NCBI GenBank assembly: GCA_902764415.1
Contig: CACWVU010000019.1
Location: 1 to 48,132, forward strand
Reading direction: 5' to 3'
Source: an uncultured bacterium
GTDB lineage: Bacteria; Verrucomicrobiota; Kiritimatiellia; RFP12; UBA1067
DNA length: 48,132 bases
Shown: positions 1 through 7,540 of the stretch, in pieces
Layout: each line of letters starts with the position of its first letter
Numbering within the stretch: the first letter of the stretch is position 1
Notes under the pieces: model-generated
Databases searched by the model: none
Seen by the model: only the letters and a program-made list of their open reading frames with translations
What the model was told of the DNA's origin: nothing
Translations under genes and position numbers: made by a program

Positions 1-7
1 CCTCCTT
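1..7 (-). promoter_or_regulatory. Shine-Dalgarno of a gene beyond the left edge
   Basis: The minus strand ends at the window border with AAGGAGG, a near-perfect Shine-Dalgarno. A gene transcribed leftward should therefore start within about 5-12 nt outside the window. It fits the promoter at 119-124, giving a leader of roughly 110 nt. Just upstream of the site, about positions 21-34, the minus strand has a small hairpin (TGCGC, loop GTCA, GCGCA). Confidence 0.6.
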
Positions 8-93
8 GCTATCTTTTCCCTGCGCTGACGCGCAAGGTTGAAAATCTACACCCTTAGACAAAGCCAGAAATTTTTATTTGAAAATTACAGTTG

Positions 94-110
94 CTGACCC
101 TTTTGTTCCT
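94..110. repeat. REP-like 17-mer, copy 1
   Basis: CTGACCCTTTTGTTCCT occurs here and, identically, at 33471-33487. The GGGTCAG core resembles the short palindromic elements linked to REP-associated tyrosine transposases (family knowledge; no transposase is visible in the window). This copy lies in the leader region downstream of the leftward promoter at 119-124. Confidence 0.5.
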
Positions 111-119
111 TTGAACAAA
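102..119. repeat. Inverted repeat at the start of the leftward transcript
   Basis: TTTGTTC (102-108) and GAACAAA (113-119) form a perfect 7-bp inverted repeat with a 4-nt spacer. It abuts the -10 box at 119-124 and would fall at the predicted transcription start. It could be an operator or a 5' hairpin; it also overlaps REP-like copy 1, so its origin is unclear. Confidence 0.45.
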
Positions 120-124
120 TTATA
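119..124 (-). promoter_or_regulatory. Extended -10 promoter reading left
   Basis: The minus strand reads TTGGTATAAT, an extended -10 (TGG plus TATAAT) of the same form as those before wecB, wecC, wzm and argB. No convincing -35 is present. It lies downstream of the last glycosyltransferase gene and points off the left end, towards the gene announced by the Shine-Dalgarno at 1-7. Confidence 0.6.
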
Positions 125-187
125 CCAAAATATTCGCATCGTCACATGACAGGCAGATAAAAATTACCCTGTCGCTCCGCTGCCGTC

Positions 188-1219
188 TCAGCAGCCGAGA
201 ACCCCCTTCATCCTATTCAGGAACACCTGTTTCGAAAACCGTCGCGCATTGGCACGACATGCATCTGGATTCCAGCTACGGCCTTCGCACTCCTCCATCG
301 CGCCACACAGCGATTCAACATCCTGCCTGTCGAAGAACACCCCCGTCTCACCATCCCTGACCGTCTCGAGCGCACCGCCGCCGCGAAAGGCTATCACCGG
401 CACGCCAGCCGCCTGGGCCTCGACAGGGACTATGCCGAAGTCCTCGACTCCCGGGAAAAGCAGCGCCCTCGCGCCGGCGTATGCCGAGCGCAGTTCTTCA
501 CGCATGAATCCTCCGCCCCCCACCACAACAAGCCGTCGTCCGAGTCGTTCACAGGCGGCACGGGCGAGGTCGAGTCGCTTGTACTTGACCGGTGCGCCTG
601 CGAAAAGATAGTAGTCGCCGGCATCGCGCGTGCAGTTTCCGTAGAACTCGACGTCAACCGGGGGATGCACGACGACCGAGTCGCGTCCGTAGATGCGCTT
701 GATGCGCTCGGCGACGAAAGCAGAGTTTGCAACAAACTCGTCGACAGATTCGGCGCTCTTCAGATCCTCGCGGCGCAGATAGCCGGTAAAAAGCTTCATC
801 GAGAGCTTCCCGATCAGTCCTGCCGAGCGATAGTACTCGTCATGCATGTCCCAGAGATAGCGCATCGGCGTATGGCAGTAGCAGACGTGCCGCGCGCCCT
901 TCGGCTTGCTGATTCCCTTGATGGGGCCGGATTCGCTGGAAACAATAAAATCGTAGCCATCCAGCTTCAGCGCACGCGACGCCATCGGCATAAGCGGGAG
1001 ATAGGCCTGTGGCTTGCGGCGCCCGAACGGCAGACGGGCGATGAAACTTTCCGTCACCAGATGTCCCTTCCACCTCATCCCCCTTCCCTCATCCCTCATC
1101 CCTTTTCCAAATACGTGCGTAAAGATGTCCGCCTCAGGCAGCATCTCCCCGATCGCGGCCAGGACCTTCTCGCCGCCGCGCACGTTAGTAAGCCAGTAGT
1201 GGAGAAGAGCCGTCCTCAT
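188..1219 (-). CDS. GT4-family glycosyltransferase (WbaZ-like)
   Basis: A 343-residue cytoplasmic sugar transferase expected to add one sugar to the lipid-linked surface glycan. It shows an early GGEKVL loop, the CHTPMRYLWD motif (residues 115-124) typical of WbaZ-like mannosyl or related transferases, and the nucleotide-sugar signature PGVEDFGIVPVEAQAAG from residue 256. The ATG at 1219 was chosen because it overlaps the upstream stop as ATGA and starts exactly at the family's N-terminal beta strand; a longer reading frame from 1249 would add residues unlike the family. Residues 40-49 (GMRDEGRGMR) are encoded by four tandem heptamers and look like an insertion. Last gene of the wecB operon. 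Sugar specificity cannot be read from sequence. Confidence 0.9.
   Translation of the reverse strand: MRTALLHYWLTNVRGGEKVLAAIGEMLPEADIFTHVFGKGMRDEGRGMRWKGHLVTESFIARLPFGRRKPQAYLPLMPMASRALKLDGYDFIVSSESGPIKGISKPKGARHVCYCHTPMRYLWDMHDEYYRSAGLIGKLSMKLFTGYLRREDLKSAESVDEFVANSAFVAERIKRIYGRDSVVVHPPVDVEFYGNCTRDAGDYYLFAGAPVKYKRLDLARAACERLGRRLVVVGGGGFMREELRSAYAGARALLFPGVEDFGIVPVEAQAAGVPVIAFRGGGALETVRDGETGVFFDRQDVESLCGAMEECEGRSWNPDACRANARRFSKQVFLNRMKGVLGC
1075..1102 (-). repeat. Four tandem heptamers inside a glycosyltransferase gene
   Basis: On the minus strand, GGGATGA, GGGATGA, GGGAAGG and GGGATGA run head to tail at codons 40-49 of the GT4 gene. Seven is not a multiple of three, so gain or loss of one unit would shift the reading frame early in the protein. 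The current copy number keeps the frame open. Confidence 0.75.
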
Positions 1220-2130
1220 TTCGCCGCCTCCAACAGCCGTGCCAGACATGCGGCGTCCTCAACCGGGAACAAGGCCGCCTTCGGATAGTCCTTCAAGACA
1301 TCGCGATTGCCGGGGCAGTCGGAGGCAATGACGCTGCGGCCGCGTGCGACTGCCTCCAAAAGCAGATAGGGCATTCCTTCCCAACGGCTCGGCGCGACGA
1401 GATGCCGGGCGCATGTCATGTATACGCCAGCGTTGGGAATCTCCCCCGCGAACTCGAAGAGGTCCGAGACACCGTGCGCGAAGGCGTCCGCTTTCGTCCG
1501 TTCAAGGGTGTCGCCGCCGCCGACCATCAGAACGCGCTTGCGCGCAAAGCGCAGGCCTGACTGCGCAGCTGCAACTGCCGCGACAAGGATGTCCTGACCC
1601 TTCTGGAAATCAAACCTGGCAATGCAGACGAACGCGAACTCGTCCGAACGGTAGCGCGTGCGGAAGTCGGACGAGAACTCTGCGGGATCGACCGCGTTCG
1701 GCTCCACTTCAACAGGCAGATTCCCGCCATAGAGCCGATGGATGTCCGCCGCGTCTGTCTCGGTCAACGCAATCAGCCGGTCGCACTTCTGGTAAAGCCA
1801 TCTCTCGAGCGAAAGACGCGCCCAACGCCGAAATCTGTTCATCGGCGTCTTCGGAAGAAAGTCGTACTTGCGCAAATGTATTCCGTGGACGGTGAAAACA
1901 ACCTTTCCCTTCGACTTCACGAACGGATTGCGGAACAGCTGCAGAAGCGCCTTCACGTGATTTACATGGATCACTTCTGCGCCCCAGGCGTTCATTTTCG
2001 TCGCGGCACATTCGCCGCGACAGGAGAAGAACACCCGCGACTCATCGTCCGGACACGCGGCGATCCGGCGGCGGATGTACTCCATCCCCCCGCCAACGGA
2101 ATCACGGTCAATCAAATAAGCAGTCTTCAC
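1216..2130 (-). CDS. GT4-family glycosyltransferase
   Basis: A 304-residue cytoplasmic glycosyltransferase of the GT-B fold. The N-terminal half carries the acceptor-side GGGMEYIRRR motif. The C-terminal half has the usual sugar-nucleotide features: VCIARFDFQKGQD, GGGDTLERTKADA and APSRWEGMPYLLLEAVARG, with the catalytic-type Glu pair. The start is GTG at 2130, overlapping the preceding gene's TGA as GTGA, and the downstream gene is joined by ATGA. These couplings place it in one translation unit with its neighbours in the wecB operon. It is a little short for the family (often about 350-380), mainly in the N-terminal domain. Donor and acceptor are unknown. Confidence 0.88.
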   Translation of the reverse strand: MKTAYLIDRDSVGGGMEYIRRRIAACPDDESRVFFSCRGECAATKMNAWGAEVIHVNHVKALLQLFRNPFVKSKGKVVFTVHGIHLRKYDFLPKTPMNRFRRWARLSLERWLYQKCDRLIALTETDAADIHRLYGGNLPVEVEPNAVDPAEFSSDFRTRYRSDEFAFVCIARFDFQKGQDILVAAVAAAQSGLRFARKRVLMVGGGDTLERTKADAFAHGVSDLFEFAGEIPNAGVYMTCARHLVAPSRWEGMPYLLLEAVARGRSVIASDCPGNRDVLKDYPKAALFPVEDAACLARLLEAAK

Positions 2131-2924
2131 CGAAACAGCCTCCCCAGAGCGTGCAGCAGAAAGCCGCGAAGCCCCCTGCGGTGGATTGAATGCAATATGC
2201 GTTTCGGAGACAGGCAGCCGCCCGGAAGGTTGTCGCCCTCGACCTGCCGTTCGAGCGACGCCAATGCATCTGCAAAGCGAGGAAGAAGACCGGCCCGCTC
2301 AAGCCGTTGACGACACTCCGCAAGTGCAACACGCCAGCAATCGGGCGAGTCAGACTTGGTTGACTGAAGCCCGCCGGCGTTGATGCGGTAGCGGTACAAC
2401 ACGCGCGGGAGCACGGTGATGCGGTCGGTGCAGGCCATTGCCTCGACGCAGAAGGCAAGATCATTCGACCGTATGATCTCCTGAAAGCGAATGCCGCGTT
2501 CTCGAATGTACGACGCACGGAACAACTTGTTCCAGACGCAGGTGCCGAACGAAGTGAAACGGATGTCATCCCCAAGCCCTGCGTTAATCTGGATTGGCAG
2601 CGGCGTCTCAAACCCGGTCCTGTCGTCAAACTCGACGGCGTCGAACACGACGACATCAGCTTGGGACGCCTCGCCTGCAGCAACAGCAGCGCGCAGCATG
2701 TCCGGCATTGGCAGATCGTCACTATCCACAAATGCAATCCAATCGCCTGATGCCTGCGCAAGCCCAACATTCCGCGCGATGCCCGCATTCTGCAATCCGT
2801 CGCCTGGTGGTGCGCATTCTATGACTTCGAAGTCGCGAAATGATTGTGCATCAAGCGCCTTGCGACATGCTGCAAGATGCGGAGTTCCTCCGAAAGCCGG
2901 AATGATGACAGACACCCGCGGCAT
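2127..2924 (-). CDS. GT2-family glycosyltransferase
   Basis: A 265-residue GT-A transferase. It begins with VSVIIPAFGG (residues 4-13), the GT2 nucleotide-binding strand. It has the AGIARNVGLAQASGDW segment and the metal-binding DSDD at residues 67-70, followed by a typical acceptor half containing CVWNKLFRASYI. The ATG at 2924 is preferred over an upstream in-frame start at 3173, because the extra residues are only a shadow of the upstream gene and the family starts at this strand. Start and upstream stop share one base (TGATG). Its stop overlaps the GTG of the next GT4 gene. The likely role is addition of one residue to the repeat unit; specificity is not predictable. Confidence 0.9.
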   Translation of the reverse strand: MPRVSVIIPAFGGTPHLAACRKALDAQSFRDFEVIECAPPGDGLQNAGIARNVGLAQASGDWIAFVDSDDLPMPDMLRAAVAAGEASQADVVVFDAVEFDDRTGFETPLPIQINAGLGDDIRFTSFGTCVWNKLFRASYIRERGIRFQEIIRSNDLAFCVEAMACTDRITVLPRVLYRYRINAGGLQSTKSDSPDCWRVALAECRQRLERAGLLPRFADALASLERQVEGDNLPGGCLSPKRILHSIHRRGLRGFLLHALGRLFR

Positions 2925-4432
2925 CAGTACTGCCTCCCGAAGAATATCCTGCGCATGGTGTAGATGAAACCATTGTCCCGCAGACAGGCAAGGGCGCGCG
3001 TCAACAGCGGCGGCTTGAAATCTTCCGCTTTCCGCCCAGGATGTCGGGTTATCTCGTGAACGCCTTCGCAGACGGCGCGCACATTCTTTTCGGAGGCATC
3101 GGAACGACTGATGCAAAAACCCGTGCGCATTTCTCCGCCGGCTCGAAACAGCGACCGGCCCTGAACAGGACAATCCACATAGGAATACGGAACACCCTCG
3201 TCAACGGCAAAATCAGCATCCGTGTATTTGAATACATCAAGAAGATCCTGCAAGAAGAATTCGCCGTAGACCTGGCCGGCTTCCCAGTATGCCACGTATT
3301 CGCATTCCGATTTGGCCTTGCCGTCGAACGAGTCTGCTGTATACAGCCGCTTCTTCGCATAGGACTGGGCCTTGAACATCTCGCAGAGGCGCTCGTCGTT
3401 CTTTGGAAGCACGACGGCCACGGTCGGATGCTCTATCTCGGCGGCAAACCCGGCCGTTTTCAGGATTTTCGCCACGCGCTCGTAACACGTGTTGCCGGAC
3501 ATGACGCGCCTGATTCCGGCGCTGCGCAGGACGCCGGCGTCTTCCGGCTTTATGGCGCGAATCAGCCGCGCGGCGAACTTCGCGCCGTCGGCAATGGCGA
3601 CTTCGGGCAGCGCCTTCAGCATACCCGTGCTGAAATTCGAAACCACAAGACAGCCGTTGGCCAGCAATTCGTAGCAGCGGGCCGCAAACATTGTCGAGCT
3701 GTCCGTGACCGAATTGACATTGATCGACCAACGATATTTCTTGTGCATGGCCGAAAGCTGATCGTGCGGCACCGCCGGAATTATGTATTTTTGGAACCTT
3801 TGGGGAAAGCAATATCCGGGATGACCTTTGCGATAGCTGTTGCGATCCACTATGCACAGCCCGCGACCCGCCGCCAGCGCGCCATCCAGTATCGCGGCCA
3901 GGTCGCGACACCTGACGGGATACTTTACCATCCAGCTGCCTGAAAATATCGCGCCGCCGTTCTGCGCCTCGCCGGCGCAGCCAATCGGATTGTCATGCAG
4001 GGGATTTATGCAGAACTTAAGCACGTCCACACGGTCGTGTCCGCAATCCTCCTTGTACCGTGGCACCATCTCGACAGCGGAGGTGAATACGTATTTGCAC
4101 TTCTTCGCAAAATCGAGGAACACATTGTAGTTCGGCGGATCCTCCTTGGAGTAGAATACGGTCGGGATGCCTCTGCCGTTGCAGGCGTCTATGATTTCCA
4201 GCAGCCTGTCGCGAATCGGCTCGCCGACGCGCCCGAGCCCGTCCCACCCGTCGTTTTCAAGACCGCGCCATGTCGAAGCTACCAGCAGCAGGTCTATGGA
4301 AGATATGCGTTCTCTCCACTCGTCGGTCGGCGGCAGATAGACGAAATCGGCGGCAGGCGCCAGAGAATCGAACAGAATCGCATCGCAAACGACGCCGATC
4401 CGCGCATTGAACTTCTTGTAGTAGCGCCCCAT
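2924..4432 (-). CDS. CgeB-like glycosyltransferase with a degenerate GT2-like tail
   Basis: A 502-residue protein in two parts. Residues about 8-335 match the CgeB-like GT-B family: FYSKEDPPNY (93-102), SGSWMVKYP (164-172), WSINVNSV (235-242), and MFAARCYELLANGCLVVSN (248-266). Residues about 336-445 form a second domain that starts like a GT2 strand (TVAVVLPKND) and has AQSY. It lacks any DXD and ends with FLQDLLDVFKYTD. The same two-part unit forms the end of the 1238-residue protein at 10515-14231, and the tail domain recurs in the 1798-residue protein. The ATG overlaps the wecB stop by one base (TAATG). The glycosyltransferase role is from family; the tail's role (acceptor or partner binding) is inference. 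Confidence 0.8.
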   Translation of the reverse strand: MGRYYKKFNARIGVVCDAILFDSLAPAADFVYLPPTDEWRERISSIDLLLVASTWRGLENDGWDGLGRVGEPIRDRLLEIIDACNGRGIPTVFYSKEDPPNYNVFLDFAKKCKYVFTSAVEMVPRYKEDCGHDRVDVLKFCINPLHDNPIGCAGEAQNGGAIFSGSWMVKYPVRCRDLAAILDGALAAGRGLCIVDRNSYRKGHPGYCFPQRFQKYIIPAVPHDQLSAMHKKYRWSINVNSVTDSSTMFAARCYELLANGCLVVSNFSTGMLKALPEVAIADGAKFAARLIRAIKPEDAGVLRSAGIRRVMSGNTCYERVAKILKTAGFAAEIEHPTVAVVLPKNDERLCEMFKAQSYAKKRLYTADSFDGKAKSECEYVAYWEAGQVYGEFFLQDLLDVFKYTDADFAVDEGVPYSYVDCPVQGRSLFRAGGEMRTGFCISRSDASEKNVRAVCEGVHEITRHPGRKAEDFKPPLLTRALACLRDNGFIYTMRRIFFGRQY

Positions 4433-5574
4433 TATTTGAATGCGTTGGACAGCTTCCCAGTGGAAACAATCTCTGCAATTCTCGCGGCGGCCATGCCGTC
4501 GCCATAGGGGTTGACCGCATGCGCCATTTTGTCGTAGAAGACAGAATCGTCGAGAAGCCGCTCCGCGGCAGAGGCCATCGCATCCGTCTCCGTGCCGGCC
4601 AGAATCACGGTTCCAGCGTCCACCGCCTCGGGGCGCTCCGTGGTGTCGCGCATGACGATTACCGGCTTGCCGAGCGAAGGAGCTTCTTCCTGGACACCGC
4701 CGGAATCCGTCATAATCAGGCAGCTCTTACGCATCATGTACAGGAACGACATGTAGTCCAGCGGCTCAATTAGATGCACGTTGCCAAGTCCGCCAAGAAT
4801 CTCAGTCACGGGCTTTCGCACATTGGGATTCATGTGCATCGGGTAGACAACCTGCACATCCGGACGAGACGCGACGCGCTTGATGGCGTTGCAGATGTGT
4901 ATGAAGCCCTCGCCGAAGTTCTCGCGACGGTGTCCGGTCACCAGCACAAGCCGCTTCGCGGGGTCGAGGAACTGGAACTGCGCGGCGAACTTCGTCTTGA
5001 GGGCTTCGTCGGCGTCCATGATCTTCACGGCCTCGTGGAGCGCGTCGATCACGGTGTTGCCGGTCACGAAAACCGTCGCAGGGTTCTTGCTCTCCCTGAG
5101 GAGGTTGTCGCGCGAACGCGGCGTCGGCGCGTAATGCTGGGTCGCGAGACATCCGGCGATGAGGCGGTTCATCTCCTCCGGCCACGGCGAGTAGATGTTG
5201 CCGGTGCGAAGTCCGGCCTCGACGTGACCCACCTCGATCTTGTGGTAAAACGCGGCTAGCGCGGCGGCCATCACCGTCGTCGTATCGCCCTGGACGAGGA
5301 TCATGTCGGGCTTCCACTGCGCAAAGACGCCCTCCATGCCCTTCAGCACCTTGCAAGTGACATCGCCCAACGTCTGGTTCGGCGCCATTACGTTCAGGTC
5401 GAAGTCGGCCGCGAGGCCAAATATCTCCATCACCTGGTCGAGCATCTGCCGATGCTGCGCGGTGACGCACACTTTGACGTCCAGTTCAGGGCGCGCCTTG
5501 CACGCCTTGACTACCGGCGCCATCTTGATGGCCTCCGGCCGCGTCCCGAACACTACCATTATTTTCTTTTTCAT
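4432..5574 (-). CDS. wecB: UDP-N-acetylglucosamine 2-epimerase (non-hydrolysing)
   Basis: A 380-residue cytoplasmic enzyme interconverting UDP-GlcNAc and UDP-ManNAc. Signatures are VVFGTRPEAIKMAPVV at the N-terminus, QGDTTT, GHVEAGLRTG, TGHRRENFGEGF and DSGGVQEEAPSLGKPVIVMRD with TERPE. The length is normal for the family. First gene of a five-gene operon (wecB, CgeB-like GT, GT2, GT4, GT4) with overlapping junctions, driven by the promoter at 5631-5636. The matching UDP-ManNAc dehydrogenase (wecC) lies 14 kb upstream in the same locus, so the pair should provide UDP-ManNAcA. The leader is about 50 nt and the Shine-Dalgarno before the ATG is weak. Confidence 0.97.
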   Translation of the reverse strand: MKKKIMVVFGTRPEAIKMAPVVKACKARPELDVKVCVTAQHRQMLDQVMEIFGLAADFDLNVMAPNQTLGDVTCKVLKGMEGVFAQWKPDMILVQGDTTTVMAAALAAFYHKIEVGHVEAGLRTGNIYSPWPEEMNRLIAGCLATQHYAPTPRSRDNLLRESKNPATVFVTGNTVIDALHEAVKIMDADEALKTKFAAQFQFLDPAKRLVLVTGHRRENFGEGFIHICNAIKRVASRPDVQVVYPMHMNPNVRKPVTEILGGLGNVHLIEPLDYMSFLYMMRKSCLIMTDSGGVQEEAPSLGKPVIVMRDTTERPEAVDAGTVILAGTETDAMASAAERLLDDSVFYDKMAHAVNPYGDGMAAARIAEIVSTGKLSNAFK

Positions 5575-5630
5575 TTTGCTATATTTCTCGAAATTATTTT
5601 ATGCCTACCACTAGCTTCTTTGTGATGTGT

Positions 5631-5636
5631 ATTATA
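5631..5636 (-). promoter_or_regulatory. wecB operon promoter
   Basis: The minus strand reads TTTTTGGTATAAT, an extended -10. An ATGACA about 19 nt upstream is a possible -35. The predicted transcription start near 5624 gives a 50-nt leader, unlike the leaderless arrangement of the other promoters here. It lies in the gap between wecB and the 553-residue lyase gene, which also contains GGTGTCTGTC (about 5650), a possible degraded REP-like core. Confidence 0.65.
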
Positions 5637-5727
5637 CCAAAAAGCAGGAGGTGTCTGTCATTTAACGTATGCCTCCATTCCTGGCAATTCCAAACACCAA
5701 TCTGATGAATAGACACAATCCCACATC

Positions 5728-7389
5728 TTAGAACAGCTTAATGAATGATCCAACGGAATTGCGGCCTGCACGACATTCCGCATCGACGATTATAAGCGAG
5801 CCGCACTTCGGCTCCCGCGATCCGCCGAATATCCACGTGCGATAGGGCGGCACCCCCTCGCCCGTCAACACCCTGGGCTTCACCGGCAAGTCACTTGAGA
5901 ACGCAATGGTCGCAATCTGGACACCGTCCCGCAAAAGCCTGAATGTTTCTCCTTGCGCCTCGACCTTGATTCCCTGTGCCAGGTGGAACAGGAGTGAAGC
6001 CTTGAACGACTTCGCTGAATCCAGCTCATCCATTATCGTCACCGAACGTCCGGTTCTGTCGAACGAGAGGGTTCTTGTCTGCACGATGCCAGGGAAGCGT
6101 TTCTGGACTCCTGTAACGGACACTACAGGGCCATTGGTCTCCGACCCGACGATGCGGGTCGTCAGTGCGTTCCTTGGAACCGACCGGAACCCGTTCTTAC
6201 CGACCTTGACAGGGAAATCCATATCGTCCACGCAAAGAACATTGTGCGCATAGCCGGAATAGGCGTACGCCGTCATCGGGTTGGCATAGTTGTAGTCCCG
6301 GTTGCCCGCCTCGACGAAAAGATCGCCGCGATGGTAGAGGACAAACGACAGGTCGTCGCTGTGCTTGTGCGCAGAGCTGAACGTCGCCGCCTGGAACAGG
6401 ATCCACGTCGCGGCATCCGGTGGATCGCTGCATGACGACCTGAATATCGCATATCCGCCTCCGGAGCCCCTGTCCGAGAATACCGAAACCGTCTCAGCCG
6501 TATTCTTCGGACTGTAGCTGGATATGACTTCACTCGAATCACCTATGGACGGCCATTCCCCGTTGGGCATGGTGCAAGCGGCCAGGAAACGCCCGGCGCT
6601 ACGGTAGTGCGCCTCGTACCGGCCTGCCGTCGCTGCGTCGAAAGACTCCACAATTCTCGCAAGGCATAGCGCGACCTCAGCCACGTCCCTTCCGTAAGTC
6701 AGGGAATGCTCCTTGTGCACCCCATTGTCGCAAAATACGTAGTCGAAGTACTCAAGCGAGCGTAAGACGGCCTTGTCGATGTGGATTCTGCGGACGGCAT
6801 CGTCGTCGCAGACGCAAAGCGCATAGCAAAGGAGCGCCAGATCCTGGAACATGCCGTGATTGTGCCGCCTCTTGTAGAAGGAATCAGTCGCAAGCAGCGC
6901 GGCCTGCGCATCCAGCGATTTCTTGATTTCGCGCGACTCCTCTTCGTTCCACAGCTTCGGCATAAATCTCCAGATGTACGACATGCGATGTACGCGCCGA
7001 GCGGTTGCGTCGTCGTGCCACGCCCAGCTGTTCCCCTTCATTGGAACCGGGTTGGCGCGCACCCAGTCTATGACATAGTCGTGGATGAATCTGCCGCATC
7101 GTTCGTCTGCCCTCGACTCATATTGACGCATAACGGAGTCGAGTGTGATGAAGCCATGCAGCCGGTAGCAGATGGACCTGTCCTTGATGTTGGCGCAGGA
7201 CCAGTCGATTGGCGGCTTGGCATTATATCCCAGATAATCGCCATCAAGCAATTTCTCTACATCGGCATTAAAAACCAAGAAGCCCCTGAAAATCCACTCG
7301 CGCCTATTGTCAACATCCACCGTGCCCGCGTGGCATACAACAACGCACGCCAGCGCAATCATACTGCCGAAAAATTCCGCACGCATCAT
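5728..7389 (-). CDS. Secreted heparinase II/III-like polysaccharide lyase
   Basis: A 553-residue protein with a signal peptide (hydrophobic run ending CHAG near residue 22), so probably periplasmic. The N-terminal alpha/alpha-toroid part shows RRHNHGMFQDL (about 173-183) and NGVHKEHSLTYGR, the catalytic-type His/Glu/Tyr positions of this superfamily. The C-terminal beta part carries AHKHSDDLSF (about 338-347) and YAHNVLCVDD. Family knowledge: such enzymes cleave uronic-acid glycans by beta-elimination. Within this locus, inferred to make a ManNAcA-containing polymer, it may trim or clear mis-exported chains. Start: ATG at 7389 (a second ATG follows directly) with AAGGAG/AAAGGG upstream. It follows the 985-residue lyase gene after a 151-nt gap. 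Confidence 0.85.
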   Translation of the reverse strand: MMRAEFFGSMIALACVVVCHAGTVDVDNRREWIFRGFLVFNADVEKLLDGDYLGYNAKPPIDWSCANIKDRSICYRLHGFITLDSVMRQYESRADERCGRFIHDYVIDWVRANPVPMKGNSWAWHDDATARRVHRMSYIWRFMPKLWNEEESREIKKSLDAQAALLATDSFYKRRHNHGMFQDLALLCYALCVCDDDAVRRIHIDKAVLRSLEYFDYVFCDNGVHKEHSLTYGRDVAEVALCLARIVESFDAATAGRYEAHYRSAGRFLAACTMPNGEWPSIGDSSEVISSYSPKNTAETVSVFSDRGSGGGYAIFRSSCSDPPDAATWILFQAATFSSAHKHSDDLSFVLYHRGDLFVEAGNRDYNYANPMTAYAYSGYAHNVLCVDDMDFPVKVGKNGFRSVPRNALTTRIVGSETNGPVVSVTGVQKRFPGIVQTRTLSFDRTGRSVTIMDELDSAKSFKASLLFHLAQGIKVEAQGETFRLLRDGVQIATIAFSSDLPVKPRVLTGEGVPPYRTWIFGGSREPKCGSLIIVDAECRAGRNSVGSFIKLF

Positions 7390-7540
7390 ACCTAGAAGTG
7401 CCCTTTCTCCTTAGCATCAAATGCATTGCCCATGTTTAGGTCTTCCCCACTTATTGCTACAGTTTATCCCACTTATCTCAATTGGCCTTCACTTTGCCTT
7501 TGTCTTTCTACAGAAGGGTCTGACCCTTTTAACAAAGAAC
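7390..7540. other. Intergenic gap between the two lyase genes
   Basis: A 151-nt AT-rich gap. It holds the REP-like palindrome at 7514-7530 and, on the minus strand, two copies of ATAAGTGGG about 20 nt apart. No convincing promoter or T-run terminator was seen. The palindrome could act as an mRNA 3' stabiliser between the two genes. Confidence 0.4.
7514..7530. repeat. REP-like perfect palindrome
   Basis: AAGGGTC, a single T, then GACCCTT forms a perfect 7-bp inverted repeat with a 1-nt spacer, followed by TT. It shares the GGGTCAG/CTGACCC core and the following TTTT with the 17-mers at 94-110 and 33471-33487. It lies just downstream of the stop codon of the 985-residue lyase. Confidence 0.55.
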
